From Bacteroidales bacterium (GTDB taxonomy: Bacteria > Bacteroidota > Bacteroidia > Bacteroidales > Rikenellaceae): a stretch of DNA of 57,536 nucleotides. The notes below the pieces were generated by a model, which worked only from the letters and a program-made list of their open reading frames with translations, did not search any database and was not told the origin of the DNA. The stretch spans positions 1 to 57,536 of the forward strand of contig CASPAC010000007.1 of NCBI GenBank assembly GCA_949419965.1, in the 5' to 3' direction. The position numbers were made by a program, and so were the translations under genes. Positions 33,144 to 43,499 of this stretch are shown here, one piece after another (position 1 is the first letter of the stretch; the number at the start of each line of letters is the position of its first letter).

Positions 33144-34871
33144 TTAAAACGAAACTTTGGCGCCGACGGTGCAATTGACCCGATAACCCGGGTACCAGGG
33201 ATAGTCGCAGAGCCTGCGGTCGAGCAGGTTGCGCCCCTCGGCGAAGAGGGAGACGCGCCCCGAAATCTTCCATTGGAAATCGACGCCGAGGTCGACGGCG
33301 AAAGGCACCGAATAACGCCCGAGCGAACGCTCGCCGTCCTGCTCGACGAACACGCTCCACCGGCGCCGGCTCTCGGCCCGGGCGGAGATGCCGAACGCGA
33401 TCTTGCGTCCGACATAGCGGACGGCGGCATCGGCCCGGAACGCCGGCTCGCCGTTTTCGAGCTTGTTGCGATGTCCGTAGATGAACAACGCTTCGTCGTT
33501 GTAGAGGAATCCGTGGACACCCAGGTCCATGCGCAACTGGCTGACAGGCCGATAGACTACCTCGCCGTGGAACGACGTGACGGTCTGCCGGGAAAGCGCG
33601 GGCAACAACTCGCCCGAAAAAGCCTGGGAAAAGGTGTCGTCGGCCAACAGATCGCCGTACCAGAAAAGATGGTGGTCGCGGACAGAAAAGGCCGCATAGA
33701 CGCGATAGTCGAAGCGGTCGCGCCAGAGACTGCCGCCCAGACCGATGCGGACGTTGTAGTCGACCGAACTTTTGTTGCCCCACACCCCGCTGCGCACGTA
33801 GGGATTCTGCCGCGCGAGCGATCGGAAACTATTGTCGCGGACCCCGCCGTCGAGTTCGAGAAAAGGTTTGAACTCATGGGCGCCGAGCACGAAATCGAGC
33901 CGCGCGAAGGGGATGATGTAGTTGCCGTTCTCCTCGCCGGAGATCATGTCGTGGTAATAATCGGCCCCGACGACGAAGCGGGCGATCTCGCCGTCGAGCC
34001 CGTAACGCGCCCCGACGCGCACCTGCTGCTGCCGCATACCGGCCAGCGACTTGCGGCCGTCCAGCCATTCGTAACCGGTCTCCAACGTAACACGATGGCG
34101 TCCGAAAGCCCGTCCGATCTTGGCGGAGGCGCCGAGCCGGTTCTGGCGAGCCGGCACGGCCACGTCGGAATGGTCGAAGAAGATGCCGCCATGCACGCCG
34201 ACCTCGAAGTTGAACCGCGAGAGGTCCTGGAAATCGTCGCCGATACGCACGGCGATGCCGGCATCGCCGTAATCGACGACGGGGCCCGGGGCTGCCGAAG
34301 CATCGACCCCCCCGCCGGCAGGCCAATGGCGCCCGTAGCGGTGGAACAACCGGTTGTCGTAGCAGACCTCGCCCTCGAGCAGGTGGCGCCCGATGTATTT
34401 GCCGGCGGCCGCGCCGACGCGGTTGGTCAGACGGATCGAATTGAGCTTGGCGCCGAAATCGTTGCGGATGTCGGCATAGCGCCCCTCGTGGTTGAGATAG
34501 CCCACGACGTAACCCGTACCGGAATTCTGCGACGCGGCATAGAAATCGGCCACGGAATTGAGCGGATAACCGGCACCGGCCTTGACATAGAAGGTGTGCG
34601 GCCGGTTGAACTCCCAATAGGTGACCGACGCCGGCCGGATGGTGCGCGCGGCGAGCGCCGTGCGGATGGCGAGCGGCTTGACGGAGTAGTCTATGTCGGG
34701 GTGCATCCGCACCGTGTCGGTCATGTCGGGACGCACCGGGAGCTTGGAGGCGCTCTCCAGACCGGGGACATAGGTCTTTGTCACCTCGACCTGCTTGCCG
34801 ACCTGCGCCGAGGCCCCGAGCGGCAGCAGCGAGACGAAGATGCCGAAAAGGAGGAGTCGTTTCATGGTCAT
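33144..34871 (-). CDS. Outer-membrane beta-barrel protein (TonB-receptor-like barrel without plug)
   Basis: This 575-residue protein has a signal peptide (about 1-22, ending ASAQ) and then, from about residue 90, alternating amphipathic strands that end in the aromatic strand VNCTVGAKVSF. It resembles the barrel half of TonB-dependent receptors, but there is no plug domain of normal length and no CarboxypepD-like domain. Its start overlaps the stop of the 990-residue TPR gene by 4 bp, so the two are translationally coupled and probably act together in the envelope. The function is unknown. Confidence 0.75.
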   Translation of the reverse strand: MTMKRLLLFGIFVSLLPLGASAQVGKQVEVTKTYVPGLESASKLPVRPDMTDTVRMHPDIDYSVKPLAIRTALAARTIRPASVTYWEFNRPHTFYVKAGAGYPLNSVADFYAASQNSGTGYVVGYLNHEGRYADIRNDFGAKLNSIRLTNRVGAAAGKYIGRHLLEGEVCYDNRLFHRYGRHWPAGGGVDASAAPGPVVDYGDAGIAVRIGDDFQDLSRFNFEVGVHGGIFFDHSDVAVPARQNRLGASAKIGRAFGRHRVTLETGYEWLDGRKSLAGMRQQQVRVGARYGLDGEIARFVVGADYYHDMISGEENGNYIIPFARLDFVLGAHEFKPFLELDGGVRDNSFRSLARQNPYVRSGVWGNKSSVDYNVRIGLGGSLWRDRFDYRVYAAFSVRDHHLFWYGDLLADDTFSQAFSGELLPALSRQTVTSFHGEVVYRPVSQLRMDLGVHGFLYNDEALFIYGHRNKLENGEPAFRADAAVRYVGRKIAFGISARAESRRRWSVFVEQDGERSLGRYSVPFAVDLGVDFQWKISGRVSLFAEGRNLLDRRLCDYPWYPGYRVNCTVGAKVSF

Positions 34872-37840
34872 TTCAGTTTTTGGATGCGCGCTTTCGCCTC
34901 GTCGACGATGCCGTCGTCGGAAGGCGAATAACCGTCGGCGATACTCTGCCAGGTGGCGCGCGCCTGGAACGCATCGCCGCGCCGGGCGTAGACGTCGCCC
35001 AGAAGCAGGTAGGCCCTGGCGAGCCAGTAGGCCTGCGGTCCGCGCTCGGAGTAGGCGAAAATCTCCTTCTCGGTGCGGTCCAGATTACCGGCGGCGAAGC
35101 TCTCCTCGATGAGGTGGTAGGCAGCCGCCGAACCCTCGCGCGAACGCACGTCGGAAGCGAGCGAGCGATAGAGTTTCGCCGCTTCGGCACGCTTGCCGCG
35201 GCTGCGCAGCTGCTCGGCCCACGCGAAGCGGGCTTCGCGCAAGGCGACGGCCCCGACATCGTCGCGGGCGCAGACATCGGCGGCCATGGCCTCGATCTTC
35301 GCCGGATCGCCCTCGGCGACGGTGGCCCGCACGTAGCCGGTCATGGCCTTCTCACGCTCGGAAGCGGCGGTAACCGCATCGTAGAGCTTGCGGTAGGCGG
35401 CGGCCGCTTCGGAGTAACGCTTGTCGGCGAAAGTCATGGCCGAGAGTTTCTCCAGCACCGTGATGCTGTATTGGTTGGTGCCCAGCCCGGCCAACTCCGA
35501 AAGCGTGGCGATGGCCTCGCTGCGCTGTCCGAGACGGAGATAGCAATCGCTCAGATAATAGAGCGCATCGGCCCGGTAACTGCCCTTGGGATAGCTGCGC
35601 ACGTAGGAACGCAACGTCCGCGCGGCGATCTCGTGACGGTTGGTGAGGTAGAGTTTCTGGGCGGCGGCGAACGAAAGCGAATCGCGCGAGATGGAGGTCA
35701 CGTCGCTCTCCATGCCCATTTTGGCGGCGTAGCCGAAATAACCCTCGGCGTCGCCCTCCGAGACATAGATGTCGCGGATACCCTGCATGGCCTCGCGCGC
35801 CTCGGACGAACGCGGCGCGGAAGCCACGACCTGGTCGTAGTAGAACAGCGATTTTTTGCGGTTGCCCAGGTTGAAATAGGCAAGTCCCAGGTCGGAGCAG
35901 GCCTGCACGCGACGCGGCGAGGCGGGATACTCGACGAGGAACTTTTCGAGCTGCGCGGCCCCCTCGGCATAGGCTTCCCGGGCGATGGACATGCGGCCCA
36001 GCTCGTAGGAAGCGGCATCGGCATACTCGCCGGCAGGCTCGGCGGCGATCTTGCGCAAGGCCTCGGTTTTCTGCCCGGTCCGCCCGAGCAGGCCGAGCGT
36101 CACGGCGCGCTTGTAGGCGGCGTATTGCTTTTCGGGGGTGCCGATGGCGATAGCCCGGTCATACTCGGCGACGGCCTGTTCGAACTCGCGCGAGGCATAG
36201 CGGATATCGCCCAGGCGGTTGTGGGCGTCGGCACTGTAGCGGTCGCGTTCGGTGCGGAGTGAGAGAAAGCGCCGGAACGATTCGTCGGCCTCGGCCGGCT
36301 GTTGCCTCGAGAAAGCGCAATAACCGAGGTTATAGCAAGCGAAAGCATATTCCCGCTCGGTCTGGGGAGCGCGTTTGAGGTAGGTCCGGAATTTGGCGGC
36401 GGCAACCGTGAGATCGCCCTCGGCGAATGCGATTTCGCCCTGCCAGAAGATGTTGAGCGCCGCATACTTGGCGCTGACGCCCACGGCGGCCGACTCCTCC
36501 AGATAACGCCGCGCCTCGGGGATGTTGCCGGCGGCGTAGGCCTCCAGACCGCGGAAATAGGCGATCTTCTGCAAGGCGGCGCGCACTTCGCTGTCGGCCG
36601 CGGACGACGCCCGGATGGCCCGGTAGGCGGCATCGTAGTCGCGCGAATTGTAATAGGCGGCGATCAGCAGCGACCGGATCTCGCCGGCGCGGGGCGACGA
36701 GGGATAACGTTCGAGGTACTTGGTCAGCATGTTGATGGCGCCGTTGAACGCCTCGCTGTCGGTCTCGTACTGCAACTTGGCATAGTTGAAGAGGGCCTCC
36801 TCGGCGATGGCGGCGTCGAAACGCTCGTCGGCAGCCATGGCGAACGACTGCATGGCCGAACGCTTGTCGCCGGCGCGGAGGTAGCAGTCGGCCAGGTGAT
36901 AGGAGGCATTCTGCGTGATGGCGTCCTCGGGACCGCAGGCCTTGCGCAGCCACTCGGCGGCCTCGGAGTAGCGGGCCGTACGGTAGAGCGAGAACCCCAT
37001 GAGGTAGTCGGCATCGCGGTCGAACTTGCCGCCGGCCCGGCCGAACGCTTCGAGGTGGGCGGCACTCTGCCCGAACTCGTCGAGCCGGAACCACGACTCG
37101 GCGATGATGCGCTCCAACTCGGCGCGCCGCTCGGGGACGGCGCGGCCGACCAAAGCCTGGCCCTCCGTAACGACATAACGGTAATTGCCCTCGCGGAATT
37201 CGAGCTGCAAAAGGTAAAACGGGATGAGCTCGCGATAGGCATCGCTCTGCGTAAGCGTACCGAAAGCCAGCTTGGCGCGGTCGTAACGCCCCTCGGCATA
37301 GTCGATATAAGCCTTGTGGTAGAGCGCATGGTCGGCATACTTGCTGTTCGGGGCGATGCGGTCGAAATAGTCGTAGGCGGCGGCGAAATTGCGGTCGGCG
37401 AACTCGACGCAGCCCATGCGGATATCGTACTGCTCGCGCCGTGCAGGCGACAGGGCCTTGTAGTCGGTCTTATCGAACATTTCGCGGGCTCGGCGCATGT
37501 CGTCGCGGGCGCAGTAGCAGGAAGCGAGGGCGAAACGCACATCGTTGTTGTAGACCGAGCGCGGATGCTCGGCGATGAAGCGCAGCAAGGCGCTTTCGGC
37601 CTCCTCGCTGCCCAGCTCGACGGCGCAGGCGGCAAGGAAGAAGTCGATCTCCTCGGCCTCGGAAAGCTGCTCGGGCGAAAGGAGCCTGCGGGCGGCCAGA
37701 AACTCGTGGCGGGCATCGGCCCAGCGGCCCGACTCGAAAAGGCCGCGTCCGCGGTCGACGAAGGAACGGGGCGAATCGGGTACGGCAGCGGCAGGCAGCA
37801 AGCTGCAGAGCAGGATCAGCAGAAAGATATGTTTGCGCAT
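34868..37840 (-). CDS. Large periplasmic tetratricopeptide-repeat protein
   Basis: This 990-residue protein has a signal peptide (1-19, LLPAAAV) followed by tandem TPR units across nearly the whole length. Typical signatures recur, such as ADHALYHKAYIDYAEGRYDRA and YADAASYELGRMSIAREAYAEGA. TPR solenoids bind proteins and scaffold envelope complexes; the tight coupling to the barrel gene suggests an outer-membrane partner. The start at 37840 gives the signal peptide; the open frame further upstream does not. No catalytic domain is visible. Confidence 0.85.
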   Translation of the reverse strand: MRKHIFLLILLCSLLPAAAVPDSPRSFVDRGRGLFESGRWADARHEFLAARRLLSPEQLSEAEEIDFFLAACAVELGSEEAESALLRFIAEHPRSVYNNDVRFALASCYCARDDMRRAREMFDKTDYKALSPARREQYDIRMGCVEFADRNFAAAYDYFDRIAPNSKYADHALYHKAYIDYAEGRYDRAKLAFGTLTQSDAYRELIPFYLLQLEFREGNYRYVVTEGQALVGRAVPERRAELERIIAESWFRLDEFGQSAAHLEAFGRAGGKFDRDADYLMGFSLYRTARYSEAAEWLRKACGPEDAITQNASYHLADCYLRAGDKRSAMQSFAMAADERFDAAIAEEALFNYAKLQYETDSEAFNGAINMLTKYLERYPSSPRAGEIRSLLIAAYYNSRDYDAAYRAIRASSAADSEVRAALQKIAYFRGLEAYAAGNIPEARRYLEESAAVGVSAKYAALNIFWQGEIAFAEGDLTVAAAKFRTYLKRAPQTEREYAFACYNLGYCAFSRQQPAEADESFRRFLSLRTERDRYSADAHNRLGDIRYASREFEQAVAEYDRAIAIGTPEKQYAAYKRAVTLGLLGRTGQKTEALRKIAAEPAGEYADAASYELGRMSIAREAYAEGAAQLEKFLVEYPASPRRVQACSDLGLAYFNLGNRKKSLFYYDQVVASAPRSSEAREAMQGIRDIYVSEGDAEGYFGYAAKMGMESDVTSISRDSLSFAAAQKLYLTNRHEIAARTLRSYVRSYPKGSYRADALYYLSDCYLRLGQRSEAIATLSELAGLGTNQYSITVLEKLSAMTFADKRYSEAAAAYRKLYDAVTAASEREKAMTGYVRATVAEGDPAKIEAMAADVCARDDVGAVALREARFAWAEQLRSRGKRAEAAKLYRSLASDVRSREGSAAAYHLIEESFAAGNLDRTEKEIFAYSERGPQAYWLARAYLLLGDVYARRGDAFQARATWQSIADGYSPSDDGIVDEAKARIQKLK

Positions 37841-37866
37841 AGGTGAAATCGGAGAAAACGACAGGA

Positions 37867-37874
37867 CAAAGATA
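37867..37874 (-). promoter_or_regulatory. -7 element of the TPR/beta-barrel operon
   Basis: TATCTTTG on the minus strand is an exact -7 match 26 bp before the start codon. The -33 position is T-rich but lacks the final G. Confidence 0.55.
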
Positions 37875-38028
37875 AGGTAAAAGTTGAAAGGTGAAAAGCG
37901 AAAGGTGTTTTTTCGGTTCGCCATCCGATTATGCGCCCGCTCGCCCGGCAACTATTTTGGCGCCGGGACACCCTCGGGGAACGGAATTTGCCGCAAGAAA
38001 GACATTCACCCTAAAAAACGAAGGAGAC

Positions 38029-38436
38029 ATGATCGAAAAAGCGACGGTCGAAATGACCGAAAACGGAAAGTTCCGCGCCGCGAACGGCTCGGGATGCGAC
38101 ACGATGAACCCCAAGGAACTGCTGCTCTACGCAGCGGCCCAGTGCTCGGGGCAGACGGCACTGATGGTAATGGAAAAGATGCACCTCAGGCCCAAGCGGC
38201 TGGAGATCGGCTACTCGGGCGAACTGAACACCGAGGCGCTGCAGGCCGAAAGCATGTTCCGCTCGTTCCACGTGGTCTACAACGTGGACTGCGGCCCGGG
38301 CAGCGACCAGGAGAAAGCGAGCCGGGCGCTTCTGCTCACGCACGAGAAATACTGCGGACTGACGCAGATGCTGCGCCGCATAGCCCCCGTGTCGCACGAG
38401 ATAGCCGTGGTGAGCACCGAACCGGAAACGGTGTGA
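38029..38436 (+). CDS. OsmC/Ohr-family protein
   Basis: This 135-residue protein fits the OsmC fold, which reduces organic hydroperoxides with a Cys pair. Two candidate Cys lie at about residues 39 (AAAQCSGQTA) and 104 (HEKYCGLTQML), the normal peroxidatic and resolving positions. The start at 38029 has a perfect AAGGAG 5 nt upstream; earlier in-frame starts lie in the divergent gene's leader. It may protect against peroxides. It stands alone, divergent from the TPR operon. Confidence 0.85.
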   Translation: MIEKATVEMTENGKFRAANGSGCDTMNPKELLLYAAAQCSGQTALMVMEKMHLRPKRLEIGYSGELNTEALQAESMFRSFHVVYNVDCGPGSDQEKASRALLLTHEKYCGLTQMLRRIAPVSHEIAVVSTEPETV

Positions 38437-39224
38437 CGACTCACGATGCAAAATTGATTCTGCATTGAAAAGCCTTGCGCCCGGAGCCGGCTCGGACTTG
38501 CAGCGTGTCCCCGCAGCCGGCCCCGGGCATTTGCCGCTTTCAGCCCCTCCTCCGTCTACGGCGCAGGCATCGGGGCGGCTTATAGAAACAAAATCCGGCT
38601 TTAGCCGGGCGAGCCGAAGCCCCGCCCCGCGGAGGCTCGCAGAATTTACAAATCCCCGTTCTTAACGGGGCTCGCCCCGCAAGGCTTCGGCACGAATGCT
38701 TCTGCCGCCAATGTGATGTCGAGCGAAGCGGATCGACGAACGCAGTCTACGGAGACCGCTTGCCGCAAGCGTCGATCGACGAACGCAGCGAGAGCAGAGG
38801 CCGCTTGCGGACTCTTCCGAGCAAGGAGGAGAGAGACAAACGAAGTGCAGTCAAGAATCTGTATGCCGAAGATACGGATTCTTCGTCGCTATGCTCCTCA
38901 GAATGACAGCCGGACGCTTGTTTGGCCACCCTTGCTGCGTTGGTCGATCCGCTTCGCCTCAGAATGACAAAGCAGGAATCGAGCCCTCGAAGAGAATTTA
39001 CCAATACTCGATTATATACCTTGTTGTACCAACAAGGCTGTAATTTCATTTCTTTCGGATTTCCGACAGAAGCCCCTGCCTGAGGCGGGGGTTTAGGGGT
39101 GGGTCAGAACTTGAATACGCGGCCATAGCCGCGAGTTACTGCGGTCGGATTCAGGATGCCGGTCCAAGGACGCTGCTACATCGAAGTATATAGATGGGTT
39201 TCAATATAGTGATTCAGAATCGCA
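38437..39224. repeat. Gene-free region carrying a dispersed repeat (copy A)
   Basis: It starts with a GC-rich palindromic block (about 38472-38533, GCGCCCGG ... CCGGCCCCGGGC). Next come nested hairpins (GCCGAAGCC/GGCTTCGGC arms near 38603 and 38690), a GATCGACGAACGCAG word twice (near 38731 and 38775), and a 42-nt segment (38821-38862) that recurs at 57488-57529 with one mismatch. Two inverted TTTGTCATTCTGAGG-type motifs lie near 38890 and 38955. There is no gene; the remainder to 39224 shows nothing I recognise. Confidence 0.75.
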
Positions 39225-40469
39225 CTACTCCTCCCCTGCCGTGATGCGGCGATAGTCGGAGATGGCAAGCGCGTAGTTGTAGCGGGCGGTGATGTCGTTG
39301 GTATAGAGCTGTATCCAGCTGAGCTGGGCCTGGAGCACGTCGAGAATGGTGACCAGACCCTCGCCGTAGGAATAGGTGCTCAGTTCGAGGTTTTCGCCGG
39401 CGATGCGCAGGCTGCGCTCCGAAGCGTCGACCTGCGCACGGCTCTGCACGATGGCCGTCCAGCCGTTCAACTCCTCGAGCAGGATCTCTTCACGGAGTTG
39501 CTGCGCGTTCCACTCGCTTTCGCGCCGGAGCGCCTGCGCCACCCCTACGGCCCTGCGGCGCTCGCCGCCGTGGAAGATGGGGACGGAGAGTTTGACGAAA
39601 GCCGAGCCGTCGACGAGCGTGGAGCCGCTGCGGTTGGGCGTATGGGGCCGCCAGGCCCCTCCGATACCGACGCTCACCTGCGGATTGAAGGGCGCCCGGG
39701 CACCCCTGATGCTGGCTTCGGCCTGCACGATACGCAACTGCGCGGCAGCATAGTCGGGGCGCCGTTCGAGCGCTTCGGCATGATCGGCATGTTGCGGCAT
39801 GAGGATGGAATCGCGCACGCTGTCGGTCAGACGCACCGGCGCCGAAGCATCGGCACCCTGCAAGATGTTGAAGTTGTGCAGCGCCACCTCGGCCCGCTGT
39901 TCGGCGGTGACGAGCTGGTAACGGGCCTCGCTCAGGCGGGCGTCGATCATCAGCACGTCGCCCTTGGCGATGTACCCCTCCTCGAAACGGCGGTCGACCA
40001 CCTCCTTCAACGATACGATCAACCGCACATACTGCCGCATGGCGGCGGCGTAGAGCTCCAGCGCCGAGAGGTTCCAATAGGCATAGTCGGCCGCGTAGCC
40101 GATCTCCAGCCGCGAGAACTCCTCGTCGCACAAGGCGATGTCGTAACCCGCCCGGGCTCTATCTACGGCGGCCCGCACCGACCCTCCGCCGTAGACCACC
40201 TGCACGAGCTGCGGCAGAACGCTGAAAGTCCACCGCTCGGCATCGTTGGAACGCCGGACCGTGGCGGAAAAACTCCCGTCGAGCGAAAGCTGCGGCAGAA
40301 AACCCGTGCGGGCCTGTCCGAAACGCTGTGCGGCGGCTTCGGTCCGGGCAGCGGCGGCCTTGAGCTGCCAGCTGTGCCGGAGCACGGCGCGCCTGTAGTC
40401 GCCGAGGGAAGTCTGCGCGGCAAGAGGCGCGCAACAAAGCAGGCAAAGGAGGGAAAGGATGCGTTTCAT
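39225..40469 (-). CDS. TolC-family outer-membrane efflux protein
   Basis: This 414-residue outer-membrane channel has a signal peptide (about 1-19, PLAAQ) and two repeats of the outer membrane efflux protein domain, with the long helices that form the periplasmic tunnel (LSEARYQLVTAEQRAEVALHNFNILQG and the C-terminal EGLVTILDVLQAQLSWIQ). It is the last gene of an RND efflux operon and overlaps the pump gene by 4 bp. The exported substrates are unknown. Confidence 0.9.
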   Translation of the reverse strand: MKRILSLLCLLCCAPLAAQTSLGDYRRAVLRHSWQLKAAAARTEAAAQRFGQARTGFLPQLSLDGSFSATVRRSNDAERWTFSVLPQLVQVVYGGGSVRAAVDRARAGYDIALCDEEFSRLEIGYAADYAYWNLSALELYAAAMRQYVRLIVSLKEVVDRRFEEGYIAKGDVLMIDARLSEARYQLVTAEQRAEVALHNFNILQGADASAPVRLTDSVRDSILMPQHADHAEALERRPDYAAAQLRIVQAEASIRGARAPFNPQVSVGIGGAWRPHTPNRSGSTLVDGSAFVKLSVPIFHGGERRRAVGVAQALRRESEWNAQQLREEILLEELNGWTAIVQSRAQVDASERSLRIAGENLELSTYSYGEGLVTILDVLQAQLSWIQLYTNDITARYNYALAISDYRRITAGEE

Positions 40470-43400
40470 GCTTGGCGGATGTTGTAGAAAAGGGCATAGA
40501 CGACGGGCAGCACGAAGACCGTGAGCAGCGTGGCGACGAAGAGCCCGCCCATGATGGTGGCGGCCATCGCCCCGAACATCGAATCGAAGAGCAGGGGCAG
40601 CATGCCGAGGATGGTGGTGCCCGAAGCCATCGCCACGGGGACGATGCGGCTGCGCGTGGCCGCAATGAGGGCGTCGTAGGGCGCCGCACCGCCGCGCCTC
40701 AACTCGCCGATCTGCTCGACGAGCACCACGGCGTTCTTGATGTTCATGCCCACGAGCCCCAGCAGTCCCAGGAGCGAGAAGAAGTTGAAGACCTTGCCGG
40801 TGACGGCCAGTCCGAGCACCACGCCGATGAAGATCAGGGGAATCATCGACAGAATGACGGTAGGCTCGCGGTAGTTGCGGAAGAGCAGCAGCAAGACGAT
40901 AAGGATCAGCACCAACGTAAGAGGCATGTATTCGGCCAGCGCCTCGTTGGACTCCTGCTGGCTCTCCTGCTCGCCGAAAACTTTCATCGAATACCCCTCG
41001 GGCAGCGCGATCCGCCCGACCGAATCGCGCAGGGCGGCGAAAAGCCGCATGGTGTTGACGTCGCGCCCGGGGTCGCACTGCGCCTTCATGACGCGCTGGC
41101 GGTTGTAGCGCCGGATCACCCCCTGACGGAACCCGAACCGGAAGTCGTCGACGGCCTGGCCGAGCGAAAAGACGCGGCCGGCGGGATTGAAGATCGGCAG
41201 CGCCTGGAGGTTGGTGAGGTTGTAGGCGTCGACGTTCTCGTCCTTCAGCAGAATCGGCATGAAAAGGTCGCCCTCGCGGTATTCACCCAGGCGGTAGCCG
41301 TCGGTGGCGATGGTGAGCCCCTGCGCCAGCTGGCTGCGGGAGATGCCGATGCGCTGCCCCTTCATCTGCGAATAGAGGGGCATCCAGGCGGGCTCGCGGT
41401 TGCCCCAGCTGTTGCGGACGCGCACGGCGCCGGGCGTGCGCCACATGATCCGCTCGGCAGCTTCGGTGAGCCGGCAAAGGGTGTCGATGTTGTCGCCGAT
41501 GAAACCGAATTCGATGGCGGCGTCGGGCACGGGCGAGAGTTTGAAAAGCGACGAACGCAGCCACACGTCGGGAAATTCGGCGGAGACATAGGCGTCGAAA
41601 CGCTCCTCGACGACGGCGGTCTGCTTCTTGTCGTGCACCTCGACGAGGATGTTGCCGAAGTTGGGCCGCAGCGACACGGCGCTGCTGGCCAGATAATAGC
41701 GCGGCGGCGTGGATCCCAGCGTCATCGAAACGCCCCTGACCTCGGGCTGCTCGCGCAACCACTGCTCCATGCGCAGCATGTTGCGCTCGGTTTCGCGGAT
41801 GGAGAAGCCCTCGGGCAGCAGGACGTCGGCCCGGAAATAGGGTTTGTCGAGCGCCGGAAAGAAGTTCTGCGGCATCCGCCCCATGACGACCAGCGACCCG
41901 AAGAAAAGCAGGACCGCCCCGGCGACCACACCCCACCGCCGGCGCAGAAGCCACGCCAGCAGGCGGTCGAACGCACGATAGAACTTCGTTTCGTAGGGAT
42001 CGCCCGGCCGAGGCTTGACCCGCAGCATGAAATTGCCGAAAAGCGGCGTCTGCGTGAGTGCCAGCACCCAGCTGAGCAACAGCGACAGGGCCAGGACCAC
42101 GAACAACGGCTTGACGATCTCGGCGACGGACGACGGAGCGAGGTAGAGGGGCAGGAACGAGAAGATGGCGATCAACGTAGCGCCCAGGAGGCTCCAGCGC
42201 GGTGCGTTGGCACCGTCGACAACGGCCCTGAAACGGTCGGCGCCCCGCATCATGGACTGCTGGGCGTTGTCGGTGACGACGATGGCGTTGTCGACCAGCA
42301 TGCCCATGGCGATGATGAAGCCGGCGAGCGACGTGCGGTTGAGCCCCTCGCCCAAAAACTGCATGAACAGCAGCGTGCCGCCGATGGAAAAGAGCAGCGA
42401 ACTGCCGATCAGCACCCCGGCCCGGAATCCCATGACCAACATGATGATGGCGATGACGATGGCCACCGATTCGGCCAGATTGAGCACGAACGCGGCGTTG
42501 GCCTCGCGGGCGATGCGGTCCTCGGGATAGAGAACCGTCAGCTCCATGCCGACAGGCATGCGGCCGGTCTCGGCTGTGAGCAGGCGGGCGATGCGCTCGC
42601 CGGTCTTGACGACATCGGCCTGCGCCTCGGTGGAGATGCCGATGCCGACGGCGCGGTGGCCGTCGACCCGCATCAGGGTCTGCGGCTCGGCGTAGCCCCG
42701 CCCGACGCGGGCGATGTCGCCCAGACGGTACTGCTTGCCCGACGAGGAGATCAGCAGCTGGTCGGCGATGTCGTCGAGACTCTTGTAGGCGCCCTCCTCC
42801 AGAATCCGGATTTCGAGGGCCCCGGCGAGCTTCTCGCCGCTGCCGACCACGGCATTCTGCTGGCGGATGGTGGCGACGATGGTTTCGGGGCGGATGTCGA
42901 AATTGGCCAGGGCCGACGCCGAAACGTAGACGTTGACCACGGGCGTCTGCTCGCCGAAAAGGGTCACCTTCTGCACGCCGTCGACCGTCACGAGGGCCGT
43001 TTTCAGACGTTGGGCCCACTGCCGCAGCTCGTCCCAGGTGAATCCCTCGTCGACCGAAAGCCCGTAATAGATGCCGTAGACATCGCCGAAATCGTCGGCG
43101 ACGGTGACAGGCGATGCACCCGACGGCAGCCGCGGCTGGATGTTGAGCACCTTGCGCCGCAACTCGTCCCACAACTGCGGAATCTCGCGTGCGGAGATGG
43201 CGGGGTCGAGTTCGACCAGAATTTTGGAGAGTCCGAAGTAGGATTCGGACGTGACCTTGTGCACGCCGCGCATCGACTGCACCTCGCGCTCCACGGGCTC
43301 CGTGACGAGCGATTCGACCTCCTCGGGCGTGGCGCCGGGATAGGAGCAGACGAGCGACGCGCTCTTGATGACGAAGACCGAATCCTCCTTTTTGCCCAAC

Positions 43401-43492
43401 GTGAAGAAACCTGCCAGACCGCCGGCCAGCAGGATGAACAGAAAGAAGGCTACGACCTTGGCGTTGCGGACGGAATATTCGGGAAGCGTCAT
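40466..43492 (-). CDS. RND-family efflux pump inner-membrane subunit
   Basis: This 1008-residue AcrB-type transporter has twelve membrane segments in the 1+5+1+5 layout and two large periplasmic loops. It uses the proton gradient to export drugs or other toxic compounds. Membrane helix 4 contains the acidic charge relay in SLAGFIIAMGMLVDNAIVV. The start at 43492 (MTLPEYSVRNAKVV) is typical. It is 7 bp after the adaptor gene and coupled to the TolC gene. Confidence 0.93.
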   Translation of the reverse strand: MTLPEYSVRNAKVVAFFLFILLAGGLAGFFTLGKKEDSVFVIKSASLVCSYPGATPEEVESLVTEPVEREVQSMRGVHKVTSESYFGLSKILVELDPAISAREIPQLWDELRRKVLNIQPRLPSGASPVTVADDFGDVYGIYYGLSVDEGFTWDELRQWAQRLKTALVTVDGVQKVTLFGEQTPVVNVYVSASALANFDIRPETIVATIRQQNAVVGSGEKLAGALEIRILEEGAYKSLDDIADQLLISSSGKQYRLGDIARVGRGYAEPQTLMRVDGHRAVGIGISTEAQADVVKTGERIARLLTAETGRMPVGMELTVLYPEDRIAREANAAFVLNLAESVAIVIAIIMLVMGFRAGVLIGSSLLFSIGGTLLFMQFLGEGLNRTSLAGFIIAMGMLVDNAIVVTDNAQQSMMRGADRFRAVVDGANAPRWSLLGATLIAIFSFLPLYLAPSSVAEIVKPLFVVLALSLLLSWVLALTQTPLFGNFMLRVKPRPGDPYETKFYRAFDRLLAWLLRRRWGVVAGAVLLFFGSLVVMGRMPQNFFPALDKPYFRADVLLPEGFSIRETERNMLRMEQWLREQPEVRGVSMTLGSTPPRYYLASSAVSLRPNFGNILVEVHDKKQTAVVEERFDAYVSAEFPDVWLRSSLFKLSPVPDAAIEFGFIGDNIDTLCRLTEAAERIMWRTPGAVRVRNSWGNREPAWMPLYSQMKGQRIGISRSQLAQGLTIATDGYRLGEYREGDLFMPILLKDENVDAYNLTNLQALPIFNPAGRVFSLGQAVDDFRFGFRQGVIRRYNRQRVMKAQCDPGRDVNTMRLFAALRDSVGRIALPEGYSMKVFGEQESQQESNEALAEYMPLTLVLILIVLLLLFRNYREPTVILSMIPLIFIGVVLGLAVTGKVFNFFSLLGLLGLVGMNIKNAVVLVEQIGELRRGGAAPYDALIAATRSRIVPVAMASGTTILGMLPLLFDSMFGAMAATIMGGLFVATLLTVFVLPVVYALFYNIRQA

Positions 43493-43499
43493 GACCGTA

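Noticed and set aside
34307..34313. C7 run in the beta-barrel gene as an eighth contingency tract
   Set aside because: Seven bases is unremarkable in DNA this GC-rich, and it breaks the 9-nt pattern.
37891..38028. Extended N-terminus for the OsmC protein
   Set aside because: The extension contains the leader of the divergent TPR operon and matches no OsmC protein; the ATG at 38029 has a perfect AAGGAG.
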